64,000 nucleotides of DNA from NCBI RefSeq assembly GCF_024296925.1, contig NZ_CP101125.1, positions 6,140,501 through 6,204,500 on the forward strand, read 5' to 3'. Numbering within the stretch: the stretch's first letter is position 1; each line of letters begins with the position of its first letter. Positions 38,433 through 49,112 of this stretch are shown piece by piece. This stretch comes from Pseudomonas nunensis (GTDB lineage Bacteria; Pseudomonadota; Gammaproteobacteria; Pseudomonadales; Pseudomonadaceae). Under the pieces are notes generated by a model that was not told where the DNA came from, made no database searches, and saw nothing but the letters and a program-made list of their open reading frames with translations. Both the position numbers and the translations under genes were made by a program.

Positions 38433-39392
38433 ATGACTGAGCCACTGCGCATCGTTTTTGCCGGCACCCCGGAATTCGCCGCCGAACACCTCAAGGCCCT
38501 GCTCGCCAGCCCTTACGAGATCGTCGCGGTCTACACCCAACCGGACCGTCCGGCGGGCCGTGGGCAAAAACTGATGCCGAGCCCGGTCAAGCAGTTGGCT
38601 CTGGAAAACAACATCCCGGTCATGCAACCGCCGACCCTGCGCAACGAAGACGCCCAGGCTGAACTGGCCGCATTGAAACCCGACTTGCTGGTGGTGGTCG
38701 CCTACGGTCTGATCCTGCCGCAAGTGGTGCTGGATATTCCGCGCCTGGGTTGCATCAACAGCCACGCCTCGTTGCTGCCACGCTGGCGCGGTGCGGCGCC
38801 GATCCAGCGCGCCGTTGAAGCGGGCGACAGCGAAAGCGGCGTGACCGTAATGCGCATGGAACTGGGCCTCGACACTGGGCCGATGCTGCTGAAAGTCACC
38901 ACGCCGATTACCGGCGAAGACACCGGCGGCAGCCTCCACGACCGTTTGGCGGAAATGGGTCCACCGGCTGTGGTTGAAGCGATTGCCGGCCTCGCTGCCG
39001 GCACGCTGGTAGGCGAAGTGCAGGACGACAGCCTCGCCACTTACGCACACAAATTGAACAAAGACGAAGCACGCATCGACTGGAGTCGTCCGGCGGTAGA
39101 GCTGGAACGTCTGGTCCGCGCCTTCAACCCATGGCCGATCACCCACAGCACGCTGAACGGCGAAGCGCTGAAAGTATTGGCCGCGAACCTCGCCGAAGGG
39201 CTGGGCGCACCAGGAGAAATCCTCAGCGCCAGTAAGGACGGCTTGATCGTCGCTTGCGGTGAGCAGGCCCTGTGCCTGACCCGTCTGCAATTGCCCGGCG
39301 GCAAGGCGCTGAACTTCAGCGACTTGTTCAACAGCCGTCGTGAGAAATTCGCCGTCGGCACCGTGCTCGGTCAAGCGGCGGACGCTCAATGA
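38433..39392 (+). CDS. fmt: Methionyl-tRNA formyltransferase
   Basis: A 319-residue enzyme that formylates initiator Met-tRNA. Signatures are [12 protein letters not shown], the formyl-tetrahydrofolate site with [25 protein letters not shown], and DTGPMLL; the C-terminal tRNA-binding domain follows from about 205. The ATG follows AGAGAGTTTCC. Its last codon overlaps rsmB by ATGA, giving translational coupling. Confidence 0.97.
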   Translation: MTEPLRIVFAGTPEFAAEHLKALLASPYEIVAVYTQPDRPAGRGQKLMPSPVKQLALENNIPVMQPPTLRNEDAQAELAALKPDLLVVVAYGLILPQVVLDIPRLGCINSHASLLPRWRGAAPIQRAVEAGDSESGVTVMRMELGLDTGPMLLKVTTPITGEDTGGSLHDRLAEMGPPAVVEAIAGLAAGTLVGEVQDDSLATYAHKLNKDEARIDWSRPAVELERLVRAFNPWPITHSTLNGEALKVLAANLAEGLGAPGEILSASKDGLIVACGEQALCLTRLQLPGGKALNFSDLFNSRREKFAVGTVLGQAADAQ

Positions 39393-40699
39393 ACCCGCGT
39401 CTGGCCGCCGCCAAGGCACTCGCCGCTGTCCTGAACGGAAAAGCCTCACTCAACAGTTCATTGCCGACGCAAATGGACAAGGTTGAAGACCGCGATCGCG
39501 GCTTCACCCAGGACCTGGCGTTCGGCACCGCGCGCTGGCAGCCACGTTTGTCGGCGCTGGCAGCGAAGTTGTTGCAGAAGCCGTTCAAAGCCGCCGACGC
39601 CGATGTCGAGGCGTTGTTGCTGGTCGGCCTCTATCAACTGCTCTACACCCGCGTCCCGGCCCACGCCGCCATTGGCGAAACCGTCGGTTGCGCCGACAAG
39701 CTGAAGAAGCCTTGGGCCAAAGCCTTGCTCAACGCCGTGCTGCGCCGCGCCCAACGGGAAAGCGAAGCGCTGCTGGCGGAGCTGGAACACGACCCGGTGG
39801 TGCGCACTGCCCACCCGCGCTGGCTGCAAAAATCCCTGAAGGCGTTCTGGCCTGAGCAGTGGGAAGCCATTTGCGCTGCGAACAACGCGCATCCGCCGAT
39901 GATTCTGCGGGTCAACCGTCGCCATCAGACCCGCGACGCGTATCTCGGTTTGCTGAGTGAAGCCGGCATCGCCGCCAGCCCCTGCGTTTACAGCCGCGAC
40001 GGCATCATCCTCGACGCTGCCGCCGATGTGCGCAGCCTGCCGGGTTTTGCCGAAGGCTGGATCAGCGTGCAGGACGAAGCCGCGCAACTGGCCGCCGACT
40101 TGCTGGATTTGGCACCGGGCCAGCGGGTGCTGGACGCCTGCTGCGCACCGGGTGGCAAGACCTGCCACATCCTCGAAGCCGAGCCTGCACTGGCCGGCGT
40201 GGTGGCGGTGGACCTCGAAGCCAAACGTCTGGTGCGGGTGCGGGAAAACCTCGCACGCCTGGGCCTGAGCGCCGAACTGATCGCCGCCGACGGCCGCGAC
40301 ACTGCGACCTGGTGGGACGGCAAACCTTTCCAGCGCATTCTGCTGGACGCGCCATGCTCGGCGACTGGCGTGATCCGTCGTCACCCGGACATCAAGTTGA
40401 CGCGCCAACCTGACGACATCGCCGCGCTCGCGGTGCTGCAGGGCGAGTTGCTCGACGCCATGTGGATAACTCTGGAGGTCGGCGGGATCCTGCTTTACGC
40501 CACCTGCTCGACATTGCCGACCGAGAACACTGAAGTCATCGAAGCCTTCCTCGCCCGCACGCCGGGCGCGCGTGAGCTGGACCTCGCCATCACGGCCGGG
40601 ATCAAACAGCCGCATGGTCGCCAATTGCTGGCCCAGCAGGGCGGTCACGACGGGTTCTACTACGCCAAACTGATCAAGATTGCCGCCGCGCGCGGTTAA
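39389..40699 (+). CDS. rsmB: 16S rRNA m5C967 methyltransferase RsmB
   Basis: A 436-residue methyltransferase with an N-terminal NusB-like RNA-binding domain (about 5-135) and a C-terminal SAM-dependent domain: [15 protein letters not shown] (SAM loop), [15 protein letters not shown] and [19 protein letters not shown], with the two catalytic cysteines. It methylates C967 of 16S rRNA. It begins within the fmt stop and is followed by trkA after 23 bases. Confidence 0.97.
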   Translation: MNPRLAAAKALAAVLNGKASLNSSLPTQMDKVEDRDRGFTQDLAFGTARWQPRLSALAAKLLQKPFKAADADVEALLLVGLYQLLYTRVPAHAAIGETVGCADKLKKPWAKALLNAVLRRAQRESEALLAELEHDPVVRTAHPRWLQKSLKAFWPEQWEAICAANNAHPPMILRVNRRHQTRDAYLGLLSEAGIAASPCVYSRDGIILDAAADVRSLPGFAEGWISVQDEAAQLAADLLDLAPGQRVLDACCAPGGKTCHILEAEPALAGVVAVDLEAKRLVRVRENLARLGLSAELIAADGRDTATWWDGKPFQRILLDAPCSATGVIRRHPDIKLTRQPDDIAALAVLQGELLDAMWITLEVGGILLYATCSTLPTENTEVIEAFLARTPGARELDLAITAGIKQPHGRQLLAQQGGHDGFYYAKLIKIAAARG

Positions 40700-40722
40700 C
40701 CGGATTTCAAGGGAGTGACTGG

Positions 40723-42096
40723 ATGAAAATCATCATCCTCGGCGCGGGGCAGGTGGGCGGTTCGCTGGCGGAACACTTGGCCAGCGAAGCCAACGACATC
40801 ACCGTGGTCGACACCGATGGCGAACGCCTGCGCGATCTCGGCGATCGGCTGGACATCCGCACCGTGCAGGGCCGCGCGTCGTTCCCGACCGTGCTGCGCC
40901 AGGCCGGTGCCGATGACGCCGACATGCTGGTCGCGGTGACCAACAGCGATGAAACCAACATGGTCGCCTGCCAGGTCGCCCACACCCTGTTCCACACCCC
41001 GACCAAGATCGCCCGGGTCCGCGAAGCCGCGTACCTGACCCGTGGCGGGCTATTCAACAACGACGCGATCCCGGTGGACGTGCTGATCAGCCCGGAACAA
41101 GTGGTCACCAACTACATCAAGCGCCTGATCGAACACCCCGGCGCCTTGCAGGTGATCGACTTCGCCGAAGGCAAAGCCCAACTGGTGGCGGTGAAGGCTT
41201 ACTACGGCGGGCCGTTGGTGGGGCAGCAACTGCGGCAGTTGCGCGAACACATGCCGAATGTCGAAACCCGCGTAGCGGCGATTTTTCGTCGCGACCGACC
41301 GATCCTGCCCCAGGGCGATACGGTGATCGAGGCCGACGACGAAGTATTTTTCATCGCCGCCAAGGCGAATATTCGCGCGGTGATGAGCGAAATGCGCCGC
41401 CTCGATGAAACCTACAAACGCATCGTCATCGCCGGTGGCGGACAGATCGGCGAACGCCTGGCCGAGGCCATCGAAAGCCGTTATCAGGTGAAGATCATCG
41501 AGATGAACCCGGCGCGCTGCCGCTATCTCTCGGACACCCTCGACAGCACCGTGGTGTTGCAGGGCAGCGCGTCGGACCGCGACTTGTTGCTGGAAGAGAA
41601 CATCGCCGACGCGGATATCTTCTTGGCCCTGACCAACGACGACGAAGCCAACATCATGTCGTCGTTGCTGGCCAAACGGCTGGGCGCGAAGAAGGTGATG
41701 ACGATCATCAACAACCCGGCTTACGTTGATTTGATCCAGGGCGGCGACATCGACATCGCCATCAGCCCGCAACTGGCGACCATCGGCACCTTGCTGGCCC
41801 ACGTGCGCCGTGGCGATATCGTCAGCGTGCACTCACTGCGCCGAGGCGCGGCGGAAGCCATCGAGGCGATTGCGCATGGCGATGCGAAGTCGAGCAAGGT
41901 GATTGGCAAGGCCATCGAGAACATCGGTTTGCCGCCGGGCACCACGATTGGCGCGATCATTCGTGATGAACAAGTGATCATCGCCCACGACGACACCGTG
42001 ATTGCGGCGGGCGACCATGTGATTCTTTTCCTTGTGGATAAGAAGCATATTCGGGATGTGGAGAAGCTGTTTCATGTGGGGTTGAGCTTCTTCTGA
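40723..42096 (+). CDS. trkA: Trk system potassium uptake protein TrkA
   Basis: A 457-residue peripheral membrane protein that gates the TrkH/TrkG K+ channel. It has two RCK modules: N-terminal NAD-binding loops ([15 protein letters not shown] and [15 protein letters not shown]) each followed by a TrkA-C domain. The length and duplicated structure are typical. The ATG follows CAAGGGAGTG. It is the final gene of the fmt-rsmB-trkA run. Confidence 0.97.
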   Translation: MKIIILGAGQVGGSLAEHLASEANDITVVDTDGERLRDLGDRLDIRTVQGRASFPTVLRQAGADDADMLVAVTNSDETNMVACQVAHTLFHTPTKIARVREAAYLTRGGLFNNDAIPVDVLISPEQVVTNYIKRLIEHPGALQVIDFAEGKAQLVAVKAYYGGPLVGQQLRQLREHMPNVETRVAAIFRRDRPILPQGDTVIEADDEVFFIAAKANIRAVMSEMRRLDETYKRIVIAGGGQIGERLAEAIESRYQVKIIEMNPARCRYLSDTLDSTVVLQGSASDRDLLLEENIADADIFLALTNDDEANIMSSLLAKRLGAKKVMTIINNPAYVDLIQGGDIDIAISPQLATIGTLLAHVRRGDIVSVHSLRRGAAEAIEAIAHGDAKSSKVIGKAIENIGLPPGTTIGAIIRDEQVIIAHDDTVIAAGDHVILFLVDKKHIRDVEKLFHVGLSFF

Positions 42097-42122
42097 TCCA
42101 GCATTTGCGTTGACTGGACTGA

Positions 42123-42220
42123 CCTCTTCGCGAGCAAGCCCGCTCCCACAGGGGATCTCGGCCGTACACAAAAACTGTGGCCACTGAATATCCACTGTGG
42201 GAGCGAGGCTTGCCCGCGAA
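42123..42220. repeat. REPIN
   Basis: Left arm TTCGCGAGCAAGCCCGCTCC, right arm TGTGGGAGCGAGGCTTGCCC, about 45 bases apart. The right arm is the GAGGCTTGCC variant, so the two arms belong to different sub-types. It lies between trkA and the TPR gene. Confidence 0.85.
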
Positions 42221-42260
42221 GGCGATCTCGAAACCACTCATCACTCAAAGGAATCCACCC

Positions 42261-42575
42261 ATGATCGAATCCCTGGAAAAAATGCTCGCCAAGGGTGTGG
42301 ATAACTCACTGCTGCGCTTTGGCTTGGGCAAGGGTTATCTGGATCTTGGGGAAAACGCCAAGGCCGCCGAGCATTTCCAGCGCTGCGTTGAGTTCGATCC
42401 AAAGTATTCGGCAGCCTGGAAGCTGCTGGGCAAGGCGCATCTGGCGCAGGCGGACGTTGCTGCCGCGCGTCAGGCCTGGGAGCAAGGCCTGGAAGCTGCT
42501 CGCGCCCATGGCGACAAGCAGGCGGAGAAGGAAATGACGGTGTTTCTGAAGAAGCTTGAGCGTCAGGCCCACTGA
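42261..42575 (+). CDS. Small TPR-repeat protein
   Basis: A 104-residue, all-helical protein with about two tetratricopeptide repeats (SLLRFGLGKGYLDLGENAKAAEHFQRCVEFDPKYS and AAWKLLGKAHLAQADVAAARQAWEQGLEAAR, shown as two separate helix pairs). It probably mediates protein contacts in the cytoplasm; no specific partner is known. The ATG at 42261 follows AAAGGAATCCACCC. A longer frame from 42177 runs through the REPIN and was rejected. The stop directly abuts the stop of the convergent PilZ gene. It has a DnaA box within its coding sequence. Confidence 0.82.
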   Translation: MIESLEKMLAKGVDNSLLRFGLGKGYLDLGENAKAAEHFQRCVEFDPKYSAAWKLLGKAHLAQADVAAARQAWEQGLEAARAHGDKQAEKEMTVFLKKLERQAH

Positions 42576-42818
42576 TCAGAGATAGCGCAGACCAATCCCT
42601 TCGGCATCCACCAGCACCACTTCCATGCGCACTCGCGGCGCGCCGCCTGTGGGTAAGTCTTGCACCTGACCGTAGACCACCGCGCCCTTGGGCAATACCG
42701 ACAGAGTCGGGTGCTTGACGTAGACACCCGTCGTCGACAGGTTACGGGTTTGCCCCAGACACTCACCGAAGCTTTCGTGGCTGATCTTGATGCGAAATGA
42801 TTTGCGGAGTTCGGACAT
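42576..42818 (-). CDS. PilZ-domain c-di-GMP-binding protein (single domain)
   Basis: An 80-residue protein consisting of one PilZ-like domain. The c-di-GMP contact motifs are partly recognisable: RKSFRIK (RxxxR) and TRNLSTTGVYV (N/DxSxxG). It may therefore bind c-di-GMP and act on a partner protein. Its position between trkA/TPR and the LpxL-type gene matches PA0012, a PilZ protein, of P. aeruginosa. Short length means it has no effector domain of its own. Confidence 0.85.
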   Translation of the reverse strand: MSELRKSFRIKISHESFGECLGQTRNLSTTGVYVKHPTLSVLPKGAVVYGQVQDLPTGGAPRVRMEVVLVDAEGIGLRYL

Positions 42819-42857
42819 CTACTGCGCCCTTGAATGAACGTGTTGTGGATAACTTGA

Positions 42858-42939
42858 CCTGTGTAGGAGCGAGGCTTGCCCGCGAAGGCGTCCTCAATAA
42901 CGCTAAAAGCTTCGCGGGCAAGCCTCGCTCCTACACAGG
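42858..42939. repeat. REPIN flanked by inverted DnaA boxes
   Basis: CCTGTGTAGGAGCGAGGCTT at the left and its perfect inverted copy at the right, 35-base arms around about 12 bases. Immediately outside lie TGTGGATAA (42844-42852) and TTATCCACA (42944-42952), extending the inverted symmetry. Confidence 0.9.
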
Positions 42940-42968
42940 CAGGTTATCCACAGAGCGTGCCAATTACT

Positions 42969-43856
42969 TCAGTACCAGCGTTCTTCGCCCGGTGGACGCT
43001 TCTTGAAGCGCTTCATGCTCCACATGTACTGACTCGGGTAAGCCCCGACATAGCGTTCCACGACTTTGCTCATCGCGGCGCAGGATGTCTCGGTATCCGT
43101 GCTGTACATGGCTTCCGGCGCGGCTTCGAGGATAACTTTGTACCCCGAGCCGTCCGGCAGCCGCAGGGCATGCAGGAACACGCCGACCGCTTTGCCGCCC
43201 GCCAACATGTTCGGCACAAATTTGCTGGTCAGCGCCTGGGTGGCGAAGAACGGCACGAAGATCCCGGCGGATTCGGCCGGTTCCGGGTCAGCGGGAATGC
43301 CCACTGCACCACCTTTGCGCACTTCCTTGATCACACTGAGGATGCCTTCCTTGGTGGAGGCCGCCACGCGGTTGCCCAATTGCACGCGCTGTTTGCGCAG
43401 CAAATCATCCACAGCCTTCAATTTCGGCGGACGGTAGAAAATGATCGGTTTGCACTGGCTGCAATAGAAGTGGTTCAACACTTCCCAGTTGCCGAGGTGG
43501 CTGGTGATGCCGACCACACCTTTGCCGGACGCCAACGCATCCTTCAACACGTCGAGGCCTTCGACTTCGCGCACTAGGTCGATGGAGCGCTGGGCCGGCC
43601 AGATCCAGGCGCAGGCGCTTTCGGTCAGGGACTTGCCAATGTCTTTCAGGCTCTGACCGACCAGACGCTCGCGTTCGGCAGCGTCCATCTCCGGGAAGCA
43701 CTTGGCGAGGTTGATCCGCACCACGTCGCGGGAACGGTTGGGGGTTTTCCACATGACCCAGCCAATCGCCGAGCCCACCGCTTGCACTGCTCGCCACGGA
43801 AGCAAGGCAAACAGCCGCAGAGCGCCTACCAGCAAGGCGCCTTTAAACTTATCCAC
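42969..43856 (-). CDS. LpxL/HtrB-type lipid A acyltransferase
   Basis: A 295-residue membrane-associated acyltransferase of the LpxL/HtrB family: N-terminal membrane anchor (about 8-25), the catalytic HX4E motif in GITSHLGNWEVLNHF, and IPADPEPAESAGIFVPFF (the family's AxDxxxxxxxGxxxxFFG region in altered form). It adds a secondary lauroyl (or 2-hydroxylauroyl) chain to lipid A at the inner membrane. It corresponds to PA0011. A DnaA box overlaps its start codon. Confidence 0.9.
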   Translation of the reverse strand: MDKFKGALLVGALRLFALLPWRAVQAVGSAIGWVMWKTPNRSRDVVRINLAKCFPEMDAAERERLVGQSLKDIGKSLTESACAWIWPAQRSIDLVREVEGLDVLKDALASGKGVVGITSHLGNWEVLNHFYCSQCKPIIFYRPPKLKAVDDLLRKQRVQLGNRVAASTKEGILSVIKEVRKGGAVGIPADPEPAESAGIFVPFFATQALTSKFVPNMLAGGKAVGVFLHALRLPDGSGYKVILEAAPEAMYSTDTETSCAAMSKVVERYVGAYPSQYMWSMKRFKKRPPGEERWY

Positions 43857-43896
43857 AGGTCACTCCTGATCTTGTGCTGTGTGCGAGGCGGCCATT

Positions 43897-44454
43897 CTAA
43901 CCGCCGTTCGCCAGCGTCGCGTAGCGATCGCAGTCCCGGGTGTGGTCCATGACCATGCCCGAGGCCTGCATCAGCGCATAGCAAATGGTCGGACCGACGA
44001 AGGTGAACCCGGCCTTTTTCAGGCCTTTGCTCATCTCCACGGCGACCGGCGTGACCGCCGGCACTTCGCTGCGATCCTTGAAATGATTGATCAGCGGTTT
44101 ATCGCCGACGAAGGACCAGAGAAATTTCACCGGGTCCTCCAGCGCCAGCCAGGCCTGGGCGTTGCGCCGGGCCGCGTTGAGTTTGAGACGATTACGGATG
44201 ATCCCGGGGTCGAGCATCAATTCATCGATTTCGGCGTCGCTCATTTGCGCCACGCGCTGTACGTCGAAGCCGAACAACACCTCGCGATAACGCTCACGTT
44301 TACGCAACACGGTGATCCATGAGAGGCCGGCCTGGAACCCTTCGAGCAAAAGCAACTCGAACAATCCCTGCGCATCGCGTAGCGGCGTGCCCCACTCCTG
44401 ATCGTGATAAGCCATGTACAGCGGATCTTCGGAACACCAAAAGCAGCGTGGCAT
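43897..44454 (-). CDS. tag: DNA-3-methyladenine glycosylase I
   Basis: A 185-residue Tag protein. It excises 3-methyladenine from alkylated DNA. Typical start [22 protein letters not shown] with a zinc cysteine, active-site region [20 protein letters not shown], and C-terminal HTRDCDRY with the zinc His/Cys. It is divergent from glyQ. A much longer frame through it on the same strand is antisense to glyQ and is not used. Confidence 0.97.
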   Translation of the reverse strand: MPRCFWCSEDPLYMAYHDQEWGTPLRDAQGLFELLLLEGFQAGLSWITVLRKRERYREVLFGFDVQRVAQMSDAEIDELMLDPGIIRNRLKLNAARRNAQAWLALEDPVKFLWSFVGDKPLINHFKDRSEVPAVTPVAVEMSKGLKKAGFTFVGPTICYALMQASGMVMDHTRDCDRYATLANGG

Positions 44455-44535
44455 AAGGCTCCAGGGGGCGTGCGCAGCAACGAATCGGGTATACTCCCGC
44501 TCTTTAAATCGCAGCCCAAGAAACAGGTGAATTTC

Positions 44536-45489
44536 GTGAGCCAGCCTACGCCAGCCGTGCGTACCTTCCAAGACTTGATCCTCGCGCTCCAGCAATACTG
44601 GGCCGAGCAAGGTTGCGTGGTACTTCAGCCCTACGATATGGAAGTAGGCGCCGGCACTTTCCACACAGCCACGTTTCTGCGTGCCATCGGCCCGGAAACC
44701 TGGAACGCCGCTTATGTGCAGCCCAGTCGTCGCCCGACTGACGGCCGCTACGGCGAAAACCCGAACCGTCTGCAGCACTACTATCAGTTCCAGGTAGTCC
44801 TGAAGCCGAACCCGGACAACTTCCAGGAACTGTACCTGGGCTCCCTCAAGCACGTCGGCCTGGACCCATTGGTCCACGACATTCGCTTCGTCGAAGACAA
44901 CTGGGAATCGCCGACACTGGGCGCCTGGGGTCTGGGCTGGGAAGTCTGGCTCAACGGCATGGAAGTGACGCAGTTCACTTACTTCCAACAAGCGGGCGGC
45001 ATCGAGTGCTACCCGGTGACCGGCGAGATCACTTACGGCCTCGAGCGTCTGGCCATGTACCTGCAAGGCGTGGACTCGGTCTACGACCTGGTCTGGGCGG
45101 ACGGTCCGATGGGCAAAGTGACCTACGGCGACGTGTTCCATCAGAACGAAGTCGAGCAATCGACCTACAACTTCGAACACGCCAACGTCGAGAAGCTGTT
45201 CGAGCTGTTCGATTTCTACGAAAGCGAAGCCAAGCGCCTGATCGAACTCGACCAGCCGCTGCCGTTGCCGAGCTACGAAATGGTGTTGAAGGCGTCCCAT
45301 ACCTTCAACCTGCTGGATGCGCGCCGGGCAATCTCGGTGACTGCGCGTCAGCAATACATTCTGCGTGTTCGCACCCTGGCGCGTTCCGTTGCGCAAGCCT
45401 ACCTGCTGGCTCGCGCCAAGCTGGGCTTCCCGATGGCGACCCCGGACCTGCGTGACGAAGTGTTGGCTAAGCTGGAGGCTGCACAATGA
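44536..45489 (+). CDS. glyQ: Glycyl-tRNA synthetase alpha subunit
   Basis: A 317-residue class II synthetase alpha subunit. The start is GTG at 44536 (protein [20 protein letters not shown]), matching pseudomonad GlyQ, with AGGTGA upstream; an ATG further upstream lies in the tag promoter region and was rejected. Class II motifs are [23 protein letters not shown] and [18 protein letters not shown]. The enzyme works as an alpha2beta2 tetramer with GlyS. A TATACT -10-like box is at 44490-44495. It overlaps glyS by ATGA. Confidence 0.98.
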   Translation: MSQPTPAVRTFQDLILALQQYWAEQGCVVLQPYDMEVGAGTFHTATFLRAIGPETWNAAYVQPSRRPTDGRYGENPNRLQHYYQFQVVLKPNPDNFQELYLGSLKHVGLDPLVHDIRFVEDNWESPTLGAWGLGWEVWLNGMEVTQFTYFQQAGGIECYPVTGEITYGLERLAMYLQGVDSVYDLVWADGPMGKVTYGDVFHQNEVEQSTYNFEHANVEKLFELFDFYESEAKRLIELDQPLPLPSYEMVLKASHTFNLLDARRAISVTARQQYILRVRTLARSVAQAYLLARAKLGFPMATPDLRDEVLAKLEAAQ

Positions 45490-47540
45490 GTGCTCTGGAT
45501 TTCCTGGTTGAATTGGGCACCGAAGAACTGCCACCCAAAGCCCTGAACACCCTGGCCGACGCGTTTCTGGCCGGTATCGACAAGGGCCTGCAAGCTGCCG
45601 GCCTGAACTACGAGACCAAAACCGTCTACGCCGCGCCACGTCGCCTGGCCGTGCTGATCACCGCGCTGGCCACCCAGCAACCGGATCGCAGCATCAACCT
45701 CGACGGCCCGCCACGTCAGGCCGCGTTCGATGCCGACGGCAACCCGACTCAAGCAGCCTTGGGTTTTGCCAAGAAGTGCGGCGTCGACCTGAGCGAAATC
45801 GATCAGAGCGGTCCGAAACTGCGTTACAGCCAGAGCATCGCCGGCAAGCCGACCGCGAGCCTGCTGCCGACCATCGTCGAAGATTCCCTGAACGACCTGC
45901 CGATCCCGAAGCGCATGCGCTGGGGTGCTCGCAAAGAAGAATTCGTGCGTCCGACCCAATGGCTGGTGATGCTGCTCGGTGACCAGGTCATCGATTGCAC
46001 GATCCTCGCCCAGAAGGCTGGCCGTGACTCCCGTGGTCACCGCTTCCACCACCCGGAAAGCGTGCGCATCACCGCGCCGGCCAACTACTTGGCCGATCTG
46101 CGTGGCGCCTACGTGCTGGCCGATGCCAACGAGCGTCGCGCGCTGATCAGCAAGCGCACTGAAGAACTGGCGACAATGCAGGAAGGTACTGCGATCGTTC
46201 CTCCAGCCTTGCTCGACGAAGTGACCGCGCTGGTTGAATGGCCGGTGCCGCTGGTGTGCTCGTTCGAGGAACGTTTCCTCGATGTGCCGCAAGAAGCCCT
46301 GATCACCACCATGCAGGACAACCAGAAGTACTTCTGCCTGCTGGATGCCGACGGCAAGTTGCTGCCACGTTTCATTACCGTGGCCAACATCGAAAGCAAA
46401 GACCCGCAGCAGATCATCGCCGGTAACGAGAAAGTGGTTCGCCCACGCCTGACCGACGCCGAGTTCTTCTTCAAGCAAGACAAGAAGCAGAAACTCGAAG
46501 ACTTCAACCTGCGCCTGCAGAACGTGGTGTTCCAGGAAAAACTCGGCAGCGTCTACGACAAGGCCGAGCGCGTTTCCAAACTGGCGGCGTACATCGCGCA
46601 ACGCATTGGCGGCAACGCAGCCTGGGCTTCCCGTGCCGGCCTGCTGTCCAAGTGCGACCTGTCGACCGAGATGGTCGGTGAGTTCCCGGAGATGCAAGGT
46701 GTCGCCGGTTACTACTACGCCCTCAACGATGGCGAGCCGGAAGAAGTCGCTCTGGCGCTGAACGAGCAGTACATGCCGCGCGGTGCCGGCGCTGAACTGC
46801 CGACCACCCTGACCGGTGCGGCCGTGGCCATTGCCGACAAGCTCGACACCCTGGTCGGCATCTTCGGTATCGGCATGTTGCCAACCGGTAGCAAAGACCC
46901 GTATGCCCTGCGCCGTGCAGCATTGGGCGTGTTGCGCATCCTGATCGACAAGAAACTCGACCTCGACCTCAACGAAGCCGTGGCGTTTGCCGTGAATGCG
47001 TTCGGTACCAAGGTGAAGGCTGCCGGCCTGAATGACTCGGTGCTGGAATTCATCTTCGACCGTCTGCGTGCGCGTTATGAAGACGAAGGCGTGGATGTCG
47101 GTACTTACCTGTCGGTGCGTGCCCTGAAGCCGGGTTCGGCGCTGGACTTCGACCAACGCGTACAAGCGGTAGAAGCGTTCCGCAAGTTGCCGGAAGCTGC
47201 GGCACTGGCGGCCGTGAACAAGCGCGTGTCGAACTTGCTGAGCAAGGTTGAAGGCTCCGTGCCGACGGTCGTTGAAGCCAAGTACTTCGACAATGCCAAC
47301 GAGTTCTCCCTGTACTCGGCGATCCAGCAGGCTGACCAGGCTGTTCAGCCGATGGCTGCTGCCCGTCAGTACAGCGAATCCCTGGCGCGTCTGGCGGCCC
47401 TGCGCGAGCCGGTCGATGCCTTCTTCGAAGCCGTGATGGTCAATGCGGATGACGCCAATGTGCGCGCCAACCGGTATGCACTGCTGTCGCGTCTGCGTGG
47501 GCTGTTCCTCGGCGTCGCCGATATTTCGCTGTTGGGGTAA
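45486..47540 (+). CDS. glyS: Glycyl-tRNA synthetase beta subunit
   Basis: A 684-residue beta subunit, normal length, with the anticodon-binding domain at the C-terminus. The first residues ([17 protein letters not shown]) and [27 protein letters not shown] segments are family hallmarks. It overlaps glyQ by ATGA, ensuring equal synthesis. The long open frame antisense to it (45399-47885) is a codon-usage shadow. gmhB follows after six bases. Confidence 0.97.
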   Translation: MSALDFLVELGTEELPPKALNTLADAFLAGIDKGLQAAGLNYETKTVYAAPRRLAVLITALATQQPDRSINLDGPPRQAAFDADGNPTQAALGFAKKCGVDLSEIDQSGPKLRYSQSIAGKPTASLLPTIVEDSLNDLPIPKRMRWGARKEEFVRPTQWLVMLLGDQVIDCTILAQKAGRDSRGHRFHHPESVRITAPANYLADLRGAYVLADANERRALISKRTEELATMQEGTAIVPPALLDEVTALVEWPVPLVCSFEERFLDVPQEALITTMQDNQKYFCLLDADGKLLPRFITVANIESKDPQQIIAGNEKVVRPRLTDAEFFFKQDKKQKLEDFNLRLQNVVFQEKLGSVYDKAERVSKLAAYIAQRIGGNAAWASRAGLLSKCDLSTEMVGEFPEMQGVAGYYYALNDGEPEEVALALNEQYMPRGAGAELPTTLTGAAVAIADKLDTLVGIFGIGMLPTGSKDPYALRRAALGVLRILIDKKLDLDLNEAVAFAVNAFGTKVKAAGLNDSVLEFIFDRLRARYEDEGVDVGTYLSVRALKPGSALDFDQRVQAVEAFRKLPEAAALAAVNKRVSNLLSKVEGSVPTVVEAKYFDNANEFSLYSAIQQADQAVQPMAAARQYSESLARLAALREPVDAFFEAVMVNADDANVRANRYALLSRLRGLFLGVADISLLG

Positions 47541-47546
47541 GACTGT

Positions 47547-48080
47547 TTGAAACTGCTGATTCTCGATCGGGACGGGGTGATCAACTACGACTCCGACGCT
47601 TACATCAAGTCGGTGGAGGAGTGGATTCCGCTCCCCGGTTCGATCGAAGCCATCGCGCAGTTGAGCAAGGCTGGCTGGACGGTGGCAGTCGCTACCAACC
47701 AGTCGGGCATCGCTCGCGGCTATTACGACATCGCCACCCTGGATGCCATGCACGAGCGCTTGCGCACGTTGGTGGCGGAGCAGGGCGGTGAAGTCGGGCT
47801 GATCGTCCATTGCCCTCACGGCCCGGACGATGGCTGCGATTGCCGCAAGCCGAAACCCGGGATGTTGAAAACCATCGCCGCGCATTACAACGTCTCGCTG
47901 ACTAATCTATGGTTTGTCGGCGATTCCCTTGGTGACCTGGAAGCCGCAAAAGCCGTCGATTCTCAGCCAGTTTTGGTAAAGACCGGGAAAGGCGAAAAGA
48001 CTCTGGGTAAAACCCTACCGGTAGGCACCTTGATTTTTGACGATCTGGCGGCGATTGCCGCAGAACTTATCCACAATTAG
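47547..48080 (+). CDS. gmhB: D-glycero-D-manno-heptose 1,7-bisphosphate phosphatase
   Basis: A 177-residue HAD-superfamily phosphatase that removes the C7 phosphate in synthesis of the ADP-heptose precursor of the LPS core. It has the nucleophile motif LDRDGVINYD, the T/S motif ATNQSGIARG, the zinc-binding loop CPHGPDDGCDCRKPKPGM (four Cys/His) and VGDSLGDLEAAK. It starts with TTG at 47547, six bases after glyS; the start fits the usual MKLLILDRDGVIN. A DnaA box overlaps the 3' end. Confidence 0.93.
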   Translation: MKLLILDRDGVINYDSDAYIKSVEEWIPLPGSIEAIAQLSKAGWTVAVATNQSGIARGYYDIATLDAMHERLRTLVAEQGGEVGLIVHCPHGPDDGCDCRKPKPGMLKTIAAHYNVSLTNLWFVGDSLGDLEAAKAVDSQPVLVKTGKGEKTLGKTLPVGTLIFDDLAAIAAELIHN

Positions 48081-48161
48081 AGCGTTTCGAGATTCCTGAC
48101 CAAGGATTGATCGGGATTGCGCTTTATATAGACGGGCAGAGCCCGCACGGTAAACGTCACC

Positions 48162-48941
48162 ATGTCGATACTGCAGGCCATCAGAACATTCCTCTTTTAT
48201 CTGTTGCTGGGCACCAGCTCTTTGCTTTGGTGCAGCCTGAGCTTTTTCATCGCGCCTTTTCTACCGTTCAAGGCCCGATATCGCTTCATTAATGTGTACT
48301 GGTGCCGCTGCGCCTTATGGCTGAGCAAAGTGTTTTTGGGCATCAGCTACGAAGTCAAAGGCGCTGAAAACGTGCCTGACCAGCCGTGCGTGATTCAGTC
48401 GAACCATCAGAGCACCTGGGAGACGTTCTTTCTCTCGGCTTACTTCGAGCCGCTGAGCCAGGTCCTCAAGCGTTCATTGCTATTCGTGCCCTTCTTCGGT
48501 TGGGCGATGGCCATGCTGCGGCCGATCGCCATCGACCGTGATAATCCCAAAGCCGCGCTCAAGCATGTGGCGAAGAAGGGCGATGAGTTGTTGAAGGATG
48601 GTGTCTGGGTCCTGATCTTCCCGGAAGGCACTCGTGTTCCTTACGGCACCGTTGGCAAGTTCTCGCGCGGTGGTAGCGCTTTGGCGGTCAACGCCGCACT
48701 TCCGGTGCTGCCGATTGCACACAATGCGGGCAAGTTCTGGCCGAAAACCGGTTGGGCGAAGAAGCAGGGTGTGATCACTGTAATCATCGGCGAACCGATG
48801 TATGCCGAGGGCAGCGGGCCGCGAGCCGTCGCTGCATTGAACGATCGGGTCCAGGCCTGGAATGAGCAGATGCAGCGAGATATGGGTTCGTTGCCACCGG
48901 CGCCTCAAGCACCTGCCGAGACGGATCAGGTGGCTGTCTGA
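48162..48941 (+). CDS. 1-acyl-glycerol-3-phosphate acyltransferase (PlsC family)
   Basis: A 259-residue membrane acyltransferase with an N-terminal helix (about 8-30) and the PlsC motifs: IQSNHQSTWET (motif I, NHX4E rather than the usual NHX4D), IAIDRDN (motif II), FPEGTRVPYG (motif III) and VLPIAHNAG (motif IV). It transfers an acyl chain to lysophosphatidate or a related lysophospholipid in phospholipid synthesis or remodelling. It follows gmhB as in P. aeruginosa, where the homologue is called lptA. A strong terminator follows. Confidence 0.92.
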   Translation: MSILQAIRTFLFYLLLGTSSLLWCSLSFFIAPFLPFKARYRFINVYWCRCALWLSKVFLGISYEVKGAENVPDQPCVIQSNHQSTWETFFLSAYFEPLSQVLKRSLLFVPFFGWAMAMLRPIAIDRDNPKAALKHVAKKGDELLKDGVWVLIFPEGTRVPYGTVGKFSRGGSALAVNAALPVLPIAHNAGKFWPKTGWAKKQGVITVIIGEPMYAEGSGPRAVAALNDRVQAWNEQMQRDMGSLPPAPQAPAETDQVAV

Positions 48942-49070
48942 GATTCTGTGGATAACCTGTGTACCGTTTTGTTGAAAAACGTCGTATTTAGTTTCTAGGC
49001 TTATGATTTATATACATATTTCTTAAGCTCATAAAATCCGGAAAAAGGTGCATAAGTTTTTTTCGGACGT

Positions 49071-49101
49071 AAAAAAACCGGCTGATATAGCCGGTTTTTT
49101 T
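49071..49101. terminator. Bidirectional rho-independent terminator
   Basis: AAAAAACCGGCT-GATAT-AGCCGGTTTTTT: a 12-base stem with A- and T-runs on both sides, between the convergent plsC-like gene and the histidine kinase gene. It should stop transcription from both directions. Confidence 0.9.
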
Positions 49102-49112
49102 ATGCCCGCATT

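Noticed and set aside
43897..45639. A 580-codon leftward frame covering tag and the complement of glyQ
   Set aside because: Only its last 185 codons are a gene (tag); the upstream part is antisense to glyQ and has no start signal.
45399..47885. An 828-codon open frame antisense to glyS and gmhB
   Set aside because: It mirrors glyS codon bias in high-G+C DNA; no ribosome site or recognisable domain, while the glyS reading is certain.
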